DNA of 64,000 nucleotides from Chryseobacterium sp. BLS98 (lineage in GTDB: Bacteria > Bacteroidota > Bacteroidia > Flavobacteriales > Weeksellaceae). A program made the position numbers and the translations under genes. The stretch covers positions 744,001 through 808,000 of the forward strand of contig NZ_LFNF01000002.1 of assembly GCF_001045445.1 (NCBI RefSeq), written 5' to 3'. Below, piece by piece: positions 9,611 through 18,107 of this stretch. The stretch's first letter is position 1; each line of letters starts with the position of its first letter. A model generated the notes under the pieces. It was not told the DNA's origin. It did not search any database and saw nothing but the letters and a program-made list of their open reading frames with translations.

Positions 9611-10837
9611 TTAAGATATTATCTGGGAAATATCTCTTGGAAAGGTAAGAATATACCTGGCTGTCTTGTGTACCATAAGCCCAGATAACAGCTGGTCCTG
9701 CGATTCTTCCAGCCTGATTTTTTTACCATTCTTCTGAAGCAGGTAAATAGGCTGCTTTTTGGTATCATAAGGCAGTAATTTTCTTTTAATCTCATGTACA
9801 AGCTCTTTTCCATTATTGATTCCGAAAAATTCATTAGTATTTTTTATTTTTTCCTCAATGAATTTTCGCTTAAAAGGATGAGTTGAGATAACCGTTTTCG
9901 GAAGGTTTCTTTGGATCACACATTTGCACCAATAGGAAAGAATAAAGTCTTCAGAATCCTGCCATGATTTCATCGCATGAATTATATCATTGTCATCAAG
10001 TTGCGTAAATCTGTAAATATCTTCATCGGTCGCTGAATTTTTCCCACGGTTCAGGAAATATTTCAGGTTTTCTCCCGCAGGAAGATCCATCCCTTCAGAA
10101 ATGAGATATTTGGCTCTTTCCAGGATTTTAACCAGAAGAAATTCTGCCAGCGCAGAAGTTTTATGATAATATACCTGCCAGTACATAAACATCCTGGCGG
10201 TCAAAAAATTCTCAATGGAATATACCCCTTTGGCATCGATCACCAATTCGCCTTCGCTGCACACATTCATCATGGAAATAATCCTTTGTGTATTGATATT
10301 TCCCTCCGAAACGCCGGTAAAAAAGCTGTCTCTGTTCAGGTAATCAAGCCTGTCCACATCAAGCTGGGAGGAAATAAGCTGGTTGAAAAATTTTCTGTGG
10401 TACTTCCCCTGAAACATTTCAATGGCTACAGAAAGCTGGCCGTCAAATTCCTTATTCAGCTTATTCATTAATAATAAAGAAAGCTTTTCATGGTGCCAGT
10501 CGTCCATCAGCATATTTTCCAATGCATGAGAGAATGGCCCATGCCCAATATCATGCATCAGAATCGCAAGCATTGCGCCTTTTTCTTCTTCCTCTGTAAT
10601 TTTCACACCTTTCTGGCGCAGGGTTTCCAATGCTGTAAACATCAGGTGCATCGCTCCCAGTGCATGATGAAACCTTGTATGGGTAGCCCCGGGAAAAATG
10701 AGATTCAGAAGACCGGTCTGCCCTATCCTCCGCAATCTCTGAAAGTAAGGATGCTCGATAACGTCAAATAAAATTTCATGTGGGATCCTGATGAAACCAT
10801 GAACGGGGTCGTTGATGATCTTTAGCTTATTCTGCAT
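9611..10837 (-). CDS. HD-domain phosphohydrolase (dNTPase/SAMHD1-like)
   Basis: A 408-residue metal-dependent phosphohydrolase. It begins MQNKLKIINDPVHGFI, the typical start of this HD family, with HD-domain residues H57 (GATHTRFHH), the H95-D96 pair (LMHDIGHGPFSHAL) and a later Asp in QLDVDRLDYL. Relatives include bacterial YwfO-like proteins and SAMHD1-type dNTP triphosphohydrolases; nucleotide hydrolysis is inferred from the family. A frame open to 10861 begins at TTG within a promoter -7 element (10859-10866), so ATG 10837 is used. It precedes lpxD by 72 nt. Confidence 0.87.
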   Translation of the reverse strand: MQNKLKIINDPVHGFIRIPHEILFDVIEHPYFQRLRRIGQTGLLNLIFPGATHTRFHHALGAMHLMFTALETLRQKGVKITEEEEKGAMLAILMHDIGHGPFSHALENMLMDDWHHEKLSLLLMNKLNKEFDGQLSVAIEMFQGKYHRKFFNQLISSQLDVDRLDYLNRDSFFTGVSEGNINTQRIISMMNVCSEGELVIDAKGVYSIENFLTARMFMYWQVYYHKTSALAEFLLVKILERAKYLISEGMDLPAGENLKYFLNRGKNSATDEDIYRFTQLDDNDIIHAMKSWQDSEDFILSYWCKCVIQRNLPKTVISTHPFKRKFIEEKIKNTNEFFGINNGKELVHEIKRKLLPYDTKKQPIYLLQKNGKKIRLEESQDQLLSGLMVHKTARYILTFPRDISQIIS

Positions 10838-10858
10838 TGAAACGTCGATATTAGTAAA

Positions 10859-10866
10859 CAAAGTTA
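10859..10866 (-). promoter_or_regulatory. Promoter -7 element of the HD-domain gene
   Basis: Minus-strand TAACTTTG matches TAnnTTTG, 21 nt before the chosen ATG. A short inverted repeat, CGTCA/TGACG (10885-10889 and 10896-10900), lies about where a -33 region or operator would be; no clear TTG is seen at -33. Confidence 0.45.
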
Positions 10867-10972
10867 GGGATTTTAAATTTTAAGCGTCATTAAATTGACG
10901 TTAAAGAATTCCACCCCCTTCCAAAACAGAACATCCTTCTTTGTTGATGAGACCTATGTTTTATTCTTTCAC

Positions 10973-10999
10973 CACAGATTGCACGGATTTGCACAGATG
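10973..10999. repeat. Triple CACnGATT micro-repeat
   Basis: Three tandem units of 9-10 nt, CACAGATTG, CACGGATTTG and CACAGATG, lie in the spacer between divergent genes. I recall similar cacagattacacagatt-type tracts between genes in Bacteroidota genomes. Function unknown. Confidence 0.5.
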
Positions 11000-11026
11000 T
11001 TTTCTGCATATTCTGTTTTAAAAATA

Positions 11027-11034
11027 TATCTTTG
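11027..11034 (+). promoter_or_regulatory. Promoter -7 element of the S41 peptidase gene
   Basis: TATCTTTG is a perfect TAnnTTTG, 24 nt before the ATG at 11059. No TTG is found at the usual -33 distance. Confidence 0.45.
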
Positions 11035-11058
11035 ATCCATTAATAACCATTCATTTTG

Positions 11059-12702
11059 ATGAGAAAAATTTCTTTTTTCATTTTATTTTTTTTCAGTTTA
11101 CATTTTTCTGCACAGGCTTTATCGGAAACACAAAAACTTGAATCATTGTGTAAGGTCTGGGGATTTTTGAAATATTGCCATCCTCATGTTGCCAAAGGAG
11201 GCTTTGATTGGGATCAGCAGCTTTTTCAAAAAATCGGAGAGCTTGAGCACATCCGGGATAAAAACCAGTTGAACGAATTATATTCCGGATGGATCAGCAG
11301 TCTTGGAAAAGTGGATGAATGCAAAAAATGCATGAAAGAAGATAAAGCGAAAATATATTTTCTGAGAAACTTTGATCCGGGCTGGATGAGCAATGAACAA
11401 ATATTCAGTAAAACAGTAACCGAACAGCTCTTATTTATCCAAAACAACAGAAATTTAGGAAGCAGCCATTATTTCGGAAAAGGCGGAAAAAAGGTTTTCT
11501 TCAGGAATGAAAATTCATACGGCTCAAAATATATTTCAAAAAAGACAGCACTGTTGGAGCTTTTCAGATATTGGAATCTGGTAGAATATTTCTTTCCTTA
11601 TAAGTATCTGACTGATGAGAACTGGAATGATGTATTAACAGAAATGATTCCCAAATTCCTCAGCATCGATAATGATGAAAGCTATCACCTGACCCTTGCG
11701 GAACTGGTTGCAAAAACTGATGATTCCCATGCCTTTCTATATTCGCCACTGATCAATGCCAACCTATATGGAAGAAAAAGGGTTCCTGTAGAATATATCT
11801 ATGCGGAAGGAAAGCTGGTTGTAACCAAGATCAAGAAAAATAAATTCAATGAAGAAATACCATTGAAAACCGGTGATGTTATTTATGATGTGAATGACAG
11901 GACAATTCCTCAGCTGGTTAATAGTTTTGCTAAATATGTTCCAGCTTCCAATTCCTGGGGAAAAATCACAAAAGTGAAAAATCTTTTTCTGTTCAGCAAT
12001 CATGATTCTATCAGGCTTAAAATAGAGCGTGACGGACAAAACCTGGCTGTAACAACAAAAACCTATCTTCTCACAGATATTACAGGAGAAAAGCCGGCTA
12101 TTCCTGACAAATGGAAATTTTTAGATGCAGATAAAAAGATCGGCTACGTTAATATGGGCATTCTTGAAAAAAGCGATGTGGATGATATGTATAATGATTT
12201 AAGATTTACATCATCCATCATTTTCGACCTCAGAAATTACCCTAAACAAACAATTTTCCCTTTGAGCAGGCTGATTCTTCCTGAAAAAACAATTTATTAT
12301 CAATTTAATTTCCCGGAAACAGATTATTTGAGTAAATTTTATAGCTTAAAAAACAGCATCGGCAGAAAGAACCCGGATTACTATAAAGGAAATGTTATCG
12401 TCCTGGTAGACGAGAATACCCAGAGCCAGGCGGAAACAACAACCATGATGTTTAAGCAACATCCGAAAGCCAAAGTAATCGGAAGTAATACTTCGGGGGC
12501 TAACGGTGATGTGATCAGGTTTAAAATTGCTGATCTGGATACTTGCTTTACAGGGCTCGGAGCCGACTATCCGGACGGAAAAGAAACGCAGAGGATAGGA
12601 ATTATCCCGGATATTATCATAAAACCCACTGTGAAAGGGGTTCAAAACAAAAAAGATGAAGTTCTGGAAAGAGCTTTGGACTATATAAAGACCGGTTTTT
12701 AA
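11059..12702 (+). CDS. Secreted S41 family (tail-specific protease-like) peptidase
   Basis: A 547-residue exported protein with signal peptide MRKISFFILFFFSLHFSAQA. After an N-terminal helical region (about 20-150, with a CKKC cysteine pair) come a PDZ-like segment (about 230-330; KTGDVIYDVNDR) and the C-terminal S41 fold (about 350-530), with the proposed serine in ENTQSQAET and a following lysine in MMFKQ. The frame also opens at TTG 11056, but the ATG at 11059 gives the natural signal peptide. The S41 call rests on overall layout and the SxAE-type motif. The substrate is unknown, and the location is periplasm or outer membrane. Confidence 0.83.
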   Translation: MRKISFFILFFFSLHFSAQALSETQKLESLCKVWGFLKYCHPHVAKGGFDWDQQLFQKIGELEHIRDKNQLNELYSGWISSLGKVDECKKCMKEDKAKIYFLRNFDPGWMSNEQIFSKTVTEQLLFIQNNRNLGSSHYFGKGGKKVFFRNENSYGSKYISKKTALLELFRYWNLVEYFFPYKYLTDENWNDVLTEMIPKFLSIDNDESYHLTLAELVAKTDDSHAFLYSPLINANLYGRKRVPVEYIYAEGKLVVTKIKKNKFNEEIPLKTGDVIYDVNDRTIPQLVNSFAKYVPASNSWGKITKVKNLFLFSNHDSIRLKIERDGQNLAVTTKTYLLTDITGEKPAIPDKWKFLDADKKIGYVNMGILEKSDVDDMYNDLRFTSSIIFDLRNYPKQTIFPLSRLILPEKTIYYQFNFPETDYLSKFYSLKNSIGRKNPDYYKGNVIVLVDENTQSQAETTTMMFKQHPKAKVIGSNTSGANGDVIRFKIADLDTCFTGLGADYPDGKETQRIGIIPDIIIKPTVKGVQNKKDEVLERALDYIKTGF

Positions 12703-12835
12703 AGAAATTGAATATCAGTAATGATGAACAGCATTTTCATTTAACTAATATTTAACTTTTAGTGTCTCTAATTTGTGAGAAATTAAAAGGAATTGGTCAA
12801 CATTTTGATGCTATAACCATGTAAAAAAATAAATT

Positions 12836-14380
12836 ATGTCGGAAAAGATATTATGGATAGATGATGAAATAGATTTACTCAAACCCCATATCGTATTCTT
12901 AGAAAAAAAAGGTTATCAGGTAACCCCTGTTAACAATGTGAATGAAGCTCTGGAACTTATGGATTCGGAGAAGTTTGCATTAACGCTTATTGATGAAAAT
13001 ATGCCCGGTATTTCGGGACTGGAAGCCATTCCCATGATCAAAGAGAAAGATAATTCCTTAAAGATCGTCATGGTGACAAAAAGTGAGGAGGAACATATTA
13101 TGGAGGAAGCCATCGGATCACAGATCGCGGATTACATTCTAAAACCTGTAAATCCCAACCAGATTTTATTATCATTAAAAAAGAATCTGCAGGAAGATAA
13201 TCTTGTGGAGCAGAAAACAATACTTCAGTACCAGCAGGAATTCAGGAATCTGTCTATGGAGCTTTCTTATATCAGGACTTACCAGGAATGGGCAGAATAT
13301 TATAAGAAGATATTAAGCTGGGAGATTAAATTTGATAAGGTGGAGGATAATGAATTTTCGGATCTTTTGCAATCACAAAAGGAAGAAGCGAATATCCAGT
13401 TTGCCAAATTTATTGAAAAAAATTACGAAGGCTGGCTTACTGACTCCGATAAGCCTTTAATGAGCCACACGCTTTTTAAAGAAAAAATAAAACCAGAAGT
13501 GGAAAAAGAAAAAGTTCTTCTTCTTATGGTGGATAATCTTCGTTTTGACCAATGGAAGGTTATTGAACCACTATTCACCAAATACTACAATAAAATTTCG
13601 GAGGATTACTATTACAGTATTCTACCTACCGCTACTCAGTATGCAAGAAACTCTTTCTTTGCAGGACTGATGCCGTCCGAAATCGAGAAACGTTTTCCGG
13701 ATAAGTGGTTCAATGATAATGAAGAAGGAAACAAAAATGAATTTGAGCGTGATTTCCTGGAAGACCAGATGAAAAGAATCGGCTTGGGATCTAAATCGAT
13801 GAAATACCTTAAAGTTCTGAATGCTGATTTTGAAAGAAAAATCTATGATGACTTCAACCAGCATAAAAACAACGACCTTTTAGTCATTGTCTATAATTTT
13901 ATTGATATTCTTTCGCATGCCAAAACAGATAATCATATCGTAGATCAGCTGATCCGTGATGATAAAACATTCAGATCCCTTACCTTAAACTGGTTTGAGA
14001 ATTCATCATTACTGAAAATCATTAAATCAGCAGCAGAAAACGGTTATAAGCTTGTCATCACCACAGATCACGGAACGGTGTATGTTAAGAAACCAAGCAA
14101 AGTCGTAGGTGACCGCGAAACATCTACCAATATACGTTATAAAACCGGAAAGAGCTTAACCTATGATGACAGCGATGTATGGGCTGTTACCAATCCTGAA
14201 AAGCTGTTCCTGCCCAAAGGAAACTTAAGCTCAAAATATATTTTTGCAAAAAATAATATTTTCCTGGCTTATCCGAAAAATTACAATCACTTTGTGAATT
14301 ACTATAAAGAGACCTACCAGCATGGAGGAATTTCACTGGAAGAATGTATTATTCCTATCAGTATTTTAGAACCCAAGTAG
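12836..14380 (+). CDS. porX: PorX-type response regulator with PglZ/alkaline phosphatase-like domain
   Basis: A 514-residue two-domain regulator. The N-terminal REC domain (about 1-118) has acidic residues D9-D10, phosphoacceptor D53 (LIDENMPG), T81 and K103 (ILKPV). The C-terminal PglZ domain has the alkaline phosphatase-superfamily motifs MVDNLRFDQW, LPTATQYARN (nucleophile Thr) and TTDHG. In Porphyromonas and Flavobacterium, PorX works with the PorY kinase to control type IX secretion genes, and its PglZ domain cleaves oligonucleotide signals. No porY is in the window. The gene stands alone, followed by a strong terminator. Name given by close domain match. Confidence 0.92.
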   Translation: MSEKILWIDDEIDLLKPHIVFLEKKGYQVTPVNNVNEALELMDSEKFALTLIDENMPGISGLEAIPMIKEKDNSLKIVMVTKSEEEHIMEEAIGSQIADYILKPVNPNQILLSLKKNLQEDNLVEQKTILQYQQEFRNLSMELSYIRTYQEWAEYYKKILSWEIKFDKVEDNEFSDLLQSQKEEANIQFAKFIEKNYEGWLTDSDKPLMSHTLFKEKIKPEVEKEKVLLLMVDNLRFDQWKVIEPLFTKYYNKISEDYYYSILPTATQYARNSFFAGLMPSEIEKRFPDKWFNDNEEGNKNEFERDFLEDQMKRIGLGSKSMKYLKVLNADFERKIYDDFNQHKNNDLLVIVYNFIDILSHAKTDNHIVDQLIRDDKTFRSLTLNWFENSSLLKIIKSAAENGYKLVITTDHGTVYVKKPSKVVGDRETSTNIRYKTGKSLTYDDSDVWAVTNPEKLFLPKGNLSSKYIFAKNNIFLAYPKNYNHFVNYYKETYQHGGISLEECIIPISILEPK

Positions 14381-14416
14381 TTTTTTTCATAGTTTATTTA
14401 AAATTTTGGGTTTAAG

Positions 14417-14453
14417 GCGGCAAAAATCGAATGATTTTTGCCGCTTCTTTTTG
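14417..14453 (+). terminator. Terminator after porX
   Basis: A 12-bp perfect stem (GCGGCAAAAATC at 14417-14428 with its complement at 14433-14444), a 4-nt loop and a T-rich tail. It separates porX from the YciI-like gene and makes a start upstream of 14502 for that gene unlikely. Confidence 0.85.
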
Positions 14454-14501
14454 CAGTCTCTTTTAATAGTCTCGAAGAGTTCATATCTTAGCAAAAAAAC
14501 A

Positions 14502-14795
14502 ATGTTTATTATTTCACTGACCTATAAAACCTCTCTGGAAAATGTAGAACGTTTTATTCCGGAGCACAACGATTTCCTTGAAAAACATTACCGTTCCGGA
14601 AACTTCATTGCTTCCGGCAGAAAAGAGCCAAGAACAGGAGGAATCATACTTGCAGATGCCTTCTCTAAAAATGAAGTTGAAGAGATCATTAAAGAAGATC
14701 CTTTTTATATTCATGAAATAGCAGATTATGACATTACGGAATTTTTCCCTACAAAATATAACGAACACTTTAAATTTTTCATCAAAAAACCATGA
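14502..14795 (+). CDS. YciI family protein
   Basis: A small 97-residue protein of the YciI family (dimeric alpha-beta barrel fold related to ferredoxin-like monooxygenases), with the family histidine/aspartate positions visible in PEHNDFL and EDPFYIH. The start is ATG 14502; the same frame is open from 14406, but that part is the porX terminator. The last 4 nt overlap the start of the exonuclease III gene (ATGA), so the two are co-translated. The biochemical role of most YciI proteins is not known. Confidence 0.85.
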   Translation: MFIISLTYKTSLENVERFIPEHNDFLEKHYRSGNFIASGRKEPRTGGIILADAFSKNEVEEIIKEDPFYIHEIADYDITEFFPTKYNEHFKFFIKKP

Positions 14796-15556
14796 AGTTA
14801 ATCACGTACAACGTTAACGGAATCAGGGCTGCCTTTACAAAGGATTTCCTGGGCTGGCTGAAGATTGCTGATCCGGATATTATTTGTATTCAGGAAAGTA
14901 AAGCTGGCAACGATCAGATAGACATTGAAAGCCTTGAAAAAATCGGTTATTATAGTTATTGGCATTCTGCAGTAAGAAAAGGCTATAGTGGCGTCGGAAT
15001 TGCTTCAAAAATCAAACCCAACCATATTGAATACGGATGCGGTATTGAAAGCTATGACAATGAAGGCAGAATTATTCGTGCAGATTTTGACGGATACTCT
15101 GTTATATCGGTTTATGTTCCGTCTGCCAGCAATATTGATAGGTTAGAATTCAAAATGCAGTTCTGCCATGATTTTCTGGCTTATATAAAAGAACTAAGAA
15201 AAACGATTCCTAACCTTATTATTTCGGGAGATTTCAATATTTGCCACCAGGCTATAGATATTCATGATCCGGTCCGTTTAAAGAACGTTTCCGGCTTTCT
15301 GCCGATGGAAAGGGAATGGATGACTGACTTTATTGAAGAATGCGAGCTGATTGACAGTTTCCGTTTCTTCAATAATGAACCGGAAAATTATACATGGTGG
15401 AGCTACAGACAAAATTCCAGAGCTAAAAATAAGGGCTGGAGACTGGATTATAACTTTGCAACTTACACTTTGAAGGATAAGCTTTCACGAGCTGTTATAT
15501 TAAAGGAAGCTGTACACTCGGATCATTGTCCTGCCTTATTGGAATTAGATGTCTAG
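14792..15556 (+). CDS. xth: Exodeoxyribonuclease III (AP endonuclease)
   Basis: A 254-residue base-excision repair enzyme of the endonuclease/exonuclease/phosphatase fold. Motifs in order: ITYNVNGIRAAF, ICIQESKAG (metal-binding Glu), GYSGVGIAS, SGDFNICHQAIDI (Asp and Asn), RLDYNFAT and the C-terminal SDHCP (catalytic His). It cuts DNA 5' of abasic sites and removes 3' blocks. ATG overlaps the YciI gene by 4 nt, and a terminator follows 19 nt after the stop. Confidence 0.96.
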   Translation: MKLITYNVNGIRAAFTKDFLGWLKIADPDIICIQESKAGNDQIDIESLEKIGYYSYWHSAVRKGYSGVGIASKIKPNHIEYGCGIESYDNEGRIIRADFDGYSVISVYVPSASNIDRLEFKMQFCHDFLAYIKELRKTIPNLIISGDFNICHQAIDIHDPVRLKNVSGFLPMEREWMTDFIEECELIDSFRFFNNEPENYTWWSYRQNSRAKNKGWRLDYNFATYTLKDKLSRAVILKEAVHSDHCPALLELDV

Positions 15557-15574
15557 AAGACTTGATTATAAAGT

Positions 15575-15604
15575 AAAAAGCCAGCTGAATCAGCTGGCTT
15601 TTTT
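15575..15604. terminator. Bidirectional terminator between xth and rlpA
   Basis: Stem AAAAAGCCAGCTG / CAGCTGGCTTTTT (15575-15587 and 15591-15603) with loop AAT. A-run and T-run arms make it usable from both sides; the flanking genes are convergent. Confidence 0.85.
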
Positions 15605-15621
15605 AAATTTAAATCATAAAT

Positions 15622-15993
15622 TTAGTCGACAATTTCATATTCAACGGGAATAGTACCTCTATTGGTATCTCCGATTTCATCGAACGCAGCTTTAGAAATA
15701 TCTAATGCTCTTGATGCATGGAAAGGGCCTCTATCATTAATCTTCACTATCACCTGTTTTCCATTGTTCAGATTGGTAACTCTAATATTAGTTCCAAACG
15801 GAAGCGTTCTGTTGGCAGCGGTAAACTTTGAATTACTAAAGATTTCTCCGCTTGCTGTTTTTCTACCGTTAAATTTATCGTGGTAGTACGATGCATAACT
15901 TGTTTTCTTCGCATCTAAGGTGTTCCCTGTAAAAGAATAAACACCTAAGGTTGAAATCATCATTATGATTACGAGAATGAATCTTTTCATCAT
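15622..15993 (-). CDS. rlpA: Septal ring lytic transglycosylase RlpA family protein
   Basis: A 123-residue exported protein: signal sequence (about residues 1-24) and a double-psi beta-barrel (about 33-120). The RlpA signature is clear: ASYYHDKFNGRKTASGE near the start of the barrel and INDRGPF with the catalytic Asp. RlpA cuts peptidoglycan strands lacking stem peptides. It lacks a SPOR domain, as short Bacteroidota forms do. ATG 15993 or the adjacent ATG 15990 can start it. A -7 element lies upstream at 16020-16027. Confidence 0.9.
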   Translation of the reverse strand: MMKRFILVIIMMISTLGVYSFTGNTLDAKKTSYASYYHDKFNGRKTASGEIFSNSKFTAANRTLPFGTNIRVTNLNNGKQVIVKINDRGPFHASRALDISKAAFDEIGDTNRGTIPVEYEIVD

Positions 15994-16019
15994 CTTGAAT
16001 TTTATTGGTTTTGACGGAG

Positions 16020-16027
16020 CAAAAGTA
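16020..16027 (-). promoter_or_regulatory. Promoter -7 element of rlpA
   Basis: Minus-strand TACTTTTG matches TAnnTTTG, 26 nt upstream of the rlpA start. No TTG at -33; instead GTTAA boxes begin about 30 nt further upstream (16058 onward). Confidence 0.45.
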
Positions 16028-16057
16028 TAAGGAATGTTGTAAAGTCCCTACTCCATA

Positions 16058-16174
16058 TGTTAAAAACTGTTAACAAAAAGTAAATAATATGTTAACAAGG
16101 CTCGCAACTCCCTATTATCAGGGGTTTTAGATACCACTGTTAAAAAACGTTAAAAAAAACATCTAAAAGTTAAC
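16058..16174. repeat. Cluster of six GTTAA sites in two matching groups
   Basis: GTTAA-core sites start at 16058, 16068, 16090, 16138, 16148 and 16168. The spacing within each group of three is 10 then 22 or 20 nt, so the segment looks like an imperfect duplication of a three-site module about 80 bp apart. It lies just upstream of the rlpA promoter. Confidence 0.55.
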
Positions 16175-16502
16175 GTATTTAACTTTTTGCCAATAAAATT
16201 CAAAATTCAATTTTCATATATTACTGTAAATCAATGTTTTATATATTTATAAAATTATAATCTTATATTCTAAAACGCGTAAAGGCATAAATAATTTAAG
16301 ATATTAGTTATATGAAATACTTTTAATAGAAGCTATTTGAGACCCTAAGGTAAGTCACTCATATTTTATTTAACAGTGATTTTTACCATCCAAATAATCG
16401 CTTATTATTTCTGATCAATTATTCTTCCTTTTTATATTCCCTATTATCAATATCAAATTAAATACCAACTGAGTAAGATTTATAAACCTAGAGTCAATAT
16501 GT

Positions 16503-16532
16503 AAAAAAAACCAATGATTGCTCATTGGTTTT
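16503..16532 (-). terminator. Terminator of the 16555-17283 gene
   Basis: Stem AAAACCAATGA / TCATTGGTTTT (16507-16517, 16522-16532), loop 4 nt. A-rich on + at the left, so a U-tract on the minus transcript. Confidence 0.8.
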
Positions 16533-16554
16533 AGTATATTAATAAGTATTAATC

Positions 16555-17283
16555 TTATTTTAAATATTCTATTACATAGTCGTATGTTCCGGCAGGATAT
16601 ACTACTGACATACTTGGAGAACCTGTAATTGCATTTCCTGCAGTAGTTGCAATTGTATAAGAATACAAACTTCTGTCATATACAGTGTTTGTACCTGCTT
16701 TATAAATAGTAATACCATATAAAGCACTCATACCTGTCGGTGCCGGAATATTTACAGCTGTAGAAGTTCCTGTAGCAGCAAATGTTCCTTTGATAGCATA
16801 AACCTGCTTGCTTGCTACTAATGTATTGGTAGCTGTTTCAGCAGAAGTTACATCAAATTTAGCGCTACCTCCACCTAATGGTCTCCAAACTCCTGCAGTT
16901 ACATTACCATTTGATGCACCATTTGGATTATAGAAAAAATAATATCCAGGGGTTACGGCTGTTGCTGTTGAGGATCTGTTACCTGTTGTAAGAGTATTTC
17001 CTGTAGCATTATTATATACAATCATACCATCGAAGTAAGTTGGGAAAGTAAATCCATCAGCTAAGGCCAAATCAAATTCAAAGTTAACAAGGTTAACACT
17101 TGGAATAACAATTCCCTTACCAACATTAGGCTGTGCTCCAGATTCTGTACTGAATGATGTACTACCATCTAACATTACATTTGAATTAGTAATGATTGGA
17201 TTTGTTGTATTATTGGTAAGTACCTGAGCATTAAGGGATACTCCAGATACTGCAAATATGCTTAAATAAACTAATTTTTTCAT
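16555..17283 (-). CDS. Secreted hypothetical surface protein
   Basis: A 242-residue protein with signal peptide MKKLVYLSIFAVSGVSLNAQ. I recognise no named family. The middle repeats the layout seen in the VGIN-type proteins of this window: an aromatic strand (PGYYFFYNPNGAS) followed by VWRPLGGGS, comparable to GFYYYDAPNSVWVAVGGG in its upstream neighbour. It is rich in Thr, Ala, Asn and Gly, with few charges. No C-terminal type IX sorting domain is recognised. It follows the 17302-17949 gene by 18 nt, so it is co-transcribed with that gene. A cell-surface or secreted role is inferred. Confidence 0.72.
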   Translation of the reverse strand: MKKLVYLSIFAVSGVSLNAQVLTNNTTNPIITNSNVMLDGSTSFSTESGAQPNVGKGIVIPSVNLVNFEFDLALADGFTFPTYFDGMIVYNNATGNTLTTGNRSSTATAVTPGYYFFYNPNGASNGNVTAGVWRPLGGGSAKFDVTSAETATNTLVASKQVYAIKGTFAATGTSTAVNIPAPTGMSALYGITIYKAGTNTVYDRSLYSYTIATTAGNAITGSPSMSVVYPAGTYDYVIEYLK

Positions 17284-17301
17284 CTTAATAAGGTATTAAT
17301 T

Positions 17302-17949
17302 TTATTTTGTTAGAGCAAACCACTGAGTACCAGTCCATAGAATAGGATACCCTCTCTGAGCGTTCATTGTAAGTGAACCCCCAACATTTGTTATAGTGTT
17401 TGCTGCTGTAAGGTTATTATTGAAAACGTAAACAGTTCTACCTGCATCAGCTGCTGTTAGGTTAGGGAATGTAACATTCACTAATGTAGTAGCAGAATTA
17501 GTTACAATATAATAATCTGTTGGTTGAACAGTATATATTCCAGGTGTTGTAACAACTGTAGTTGTACCTCGAATTACTTCATACTTCTGCGTTGGGGCAG
17601 CAGCACCTCCTCCTACAGCAACCCAAACAGAGTTTGGAGCATCATAGTAATAGAATCCTGTTGCAGTTACATTAATTGTTTTACCAGCTGCAGAACCATC
17701 CAGAGTATTAACAAATGTAAGGGCGCCATTCTGAGCAGCCGTATATGCTGCATCTTTAGCTGCTAACTGAGTTCTTGACAAACGAGGGACTAGCAAGGCA
17801 TCAGGTCTAGCATTATCAGTAGTATTAGCTACTACATCTAGGGTTGCGGCTGGTGTAGTTGTGTTAATACCTACACGACCCGTTGTCTGAGCCTTGGAAA
17901 CTGCCGAAAGGCCAACGAGCATTGTCGCTGTTAATAAAAATTTTTTCAT
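17302..17949 (-). CDS. Secreted VGIN-repeat (tail-fibre-head-like) protein
   Basis: A 215-residue protein with signal peptide MKKFLLTATMLVGLSAVSKAQ, then RVGINTTTPAATLDV, the motif that starts many secreted or fibre-like proteins of Flavobacteriia and resembles trimeric fibre head repeats. The same 14 residues (VGINTTTPAATLDV) recur in the gene at 59697-61106. Further along are LLVPRLSRTQ and GFYYYDAPNSVWVAVGGG. The leader from a possible promoter near 18100 is about 150 nt and holds a 9-bp hairpin (17975-18005). Function unknown; a surface adhesin or structural role is inferred. Confidence 0.75.
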   Translation of the reverse strand: MKKFLLTATMLVGLSAVSKAQTTGRVGINTTTPAATLDVVANTTDNARPDALLVPRLSRTQLAAKDAAYTAAQNGALTFVNTLDGSAAGKTINVTATGFYYYDAPNSVWVAVGGGAAAPTQKYEVIRGTTTVVTTPGIYTVQPTDYYIVTNSATTLVNVTFPNLTAADAGRTVYVFNNNLTAANTITNVGGSLTMNAQRGYPILWTGTQWFALTK

Positions 17950-17974
17950 AAGTTTTTAAGATTTAAATTACACT

Positions 17975-18005
17975 ATTTTCCATCAATATTTCCAAAATGG
18001 AAAAT
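17975..18005 (-). promoter_or_regulatory. Leader hairpin upstream of the 17302-17949 gene
   Basis: Perfect 9-bp inverted repeat ATTTTCCAT / ATGGAAAAT with a 13-nt loop, 25 nt before the start codon. No T-run follows, so it is not a simple terminator. Confidence 0.4.
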
Positions 18006-18099
18006 GCATCCCAACTTGTGCTCATCTTCAAGATTAAAATTTAATTTATTAGAAAGGCAACTTATTGAAGCATTTGATTTTAAAACATTGCTTATTGCG

Positions 18100-18107
18100 C
18101 AAATTTA
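18100..18107 (-). promoter_or_regulatory. Possible promoter -7 element for the 17302/16555 gene pair
   Basis: TAAATTTG on the minus strand is a full TAnnTTTG match, about 150 nt before the start at 17949. No -33 TTG is seen at normal spacing, so support is weak. Confidence 0.35.

Larger units (their letters stand above)
15994..16554. other. AT-rich spacer of 561 bp
   Basis: Holds the rlpA promoter, the GTTAA site cluster (16058-16174) and, at the right end, the terminator of the gene at 16555-17283. From about 16200 to 16500 I see only AT-rich sequence with no open frame, RNA gene or repeat. Confidence 0.7.

Noticed and set aside
14406..14501. N-terminal extension of the YciI-like protein
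   Set aside because: The extension is encoded by the porX terminator hairpin and its flank; the family start is at ATG 14502.
16200..16500. Small RNA or tRNA gene in the AT-rich spacer
   Set aside because: No cloverleaf, GC-rich stem or terminator other than the one belonging to the neighbouring gene.
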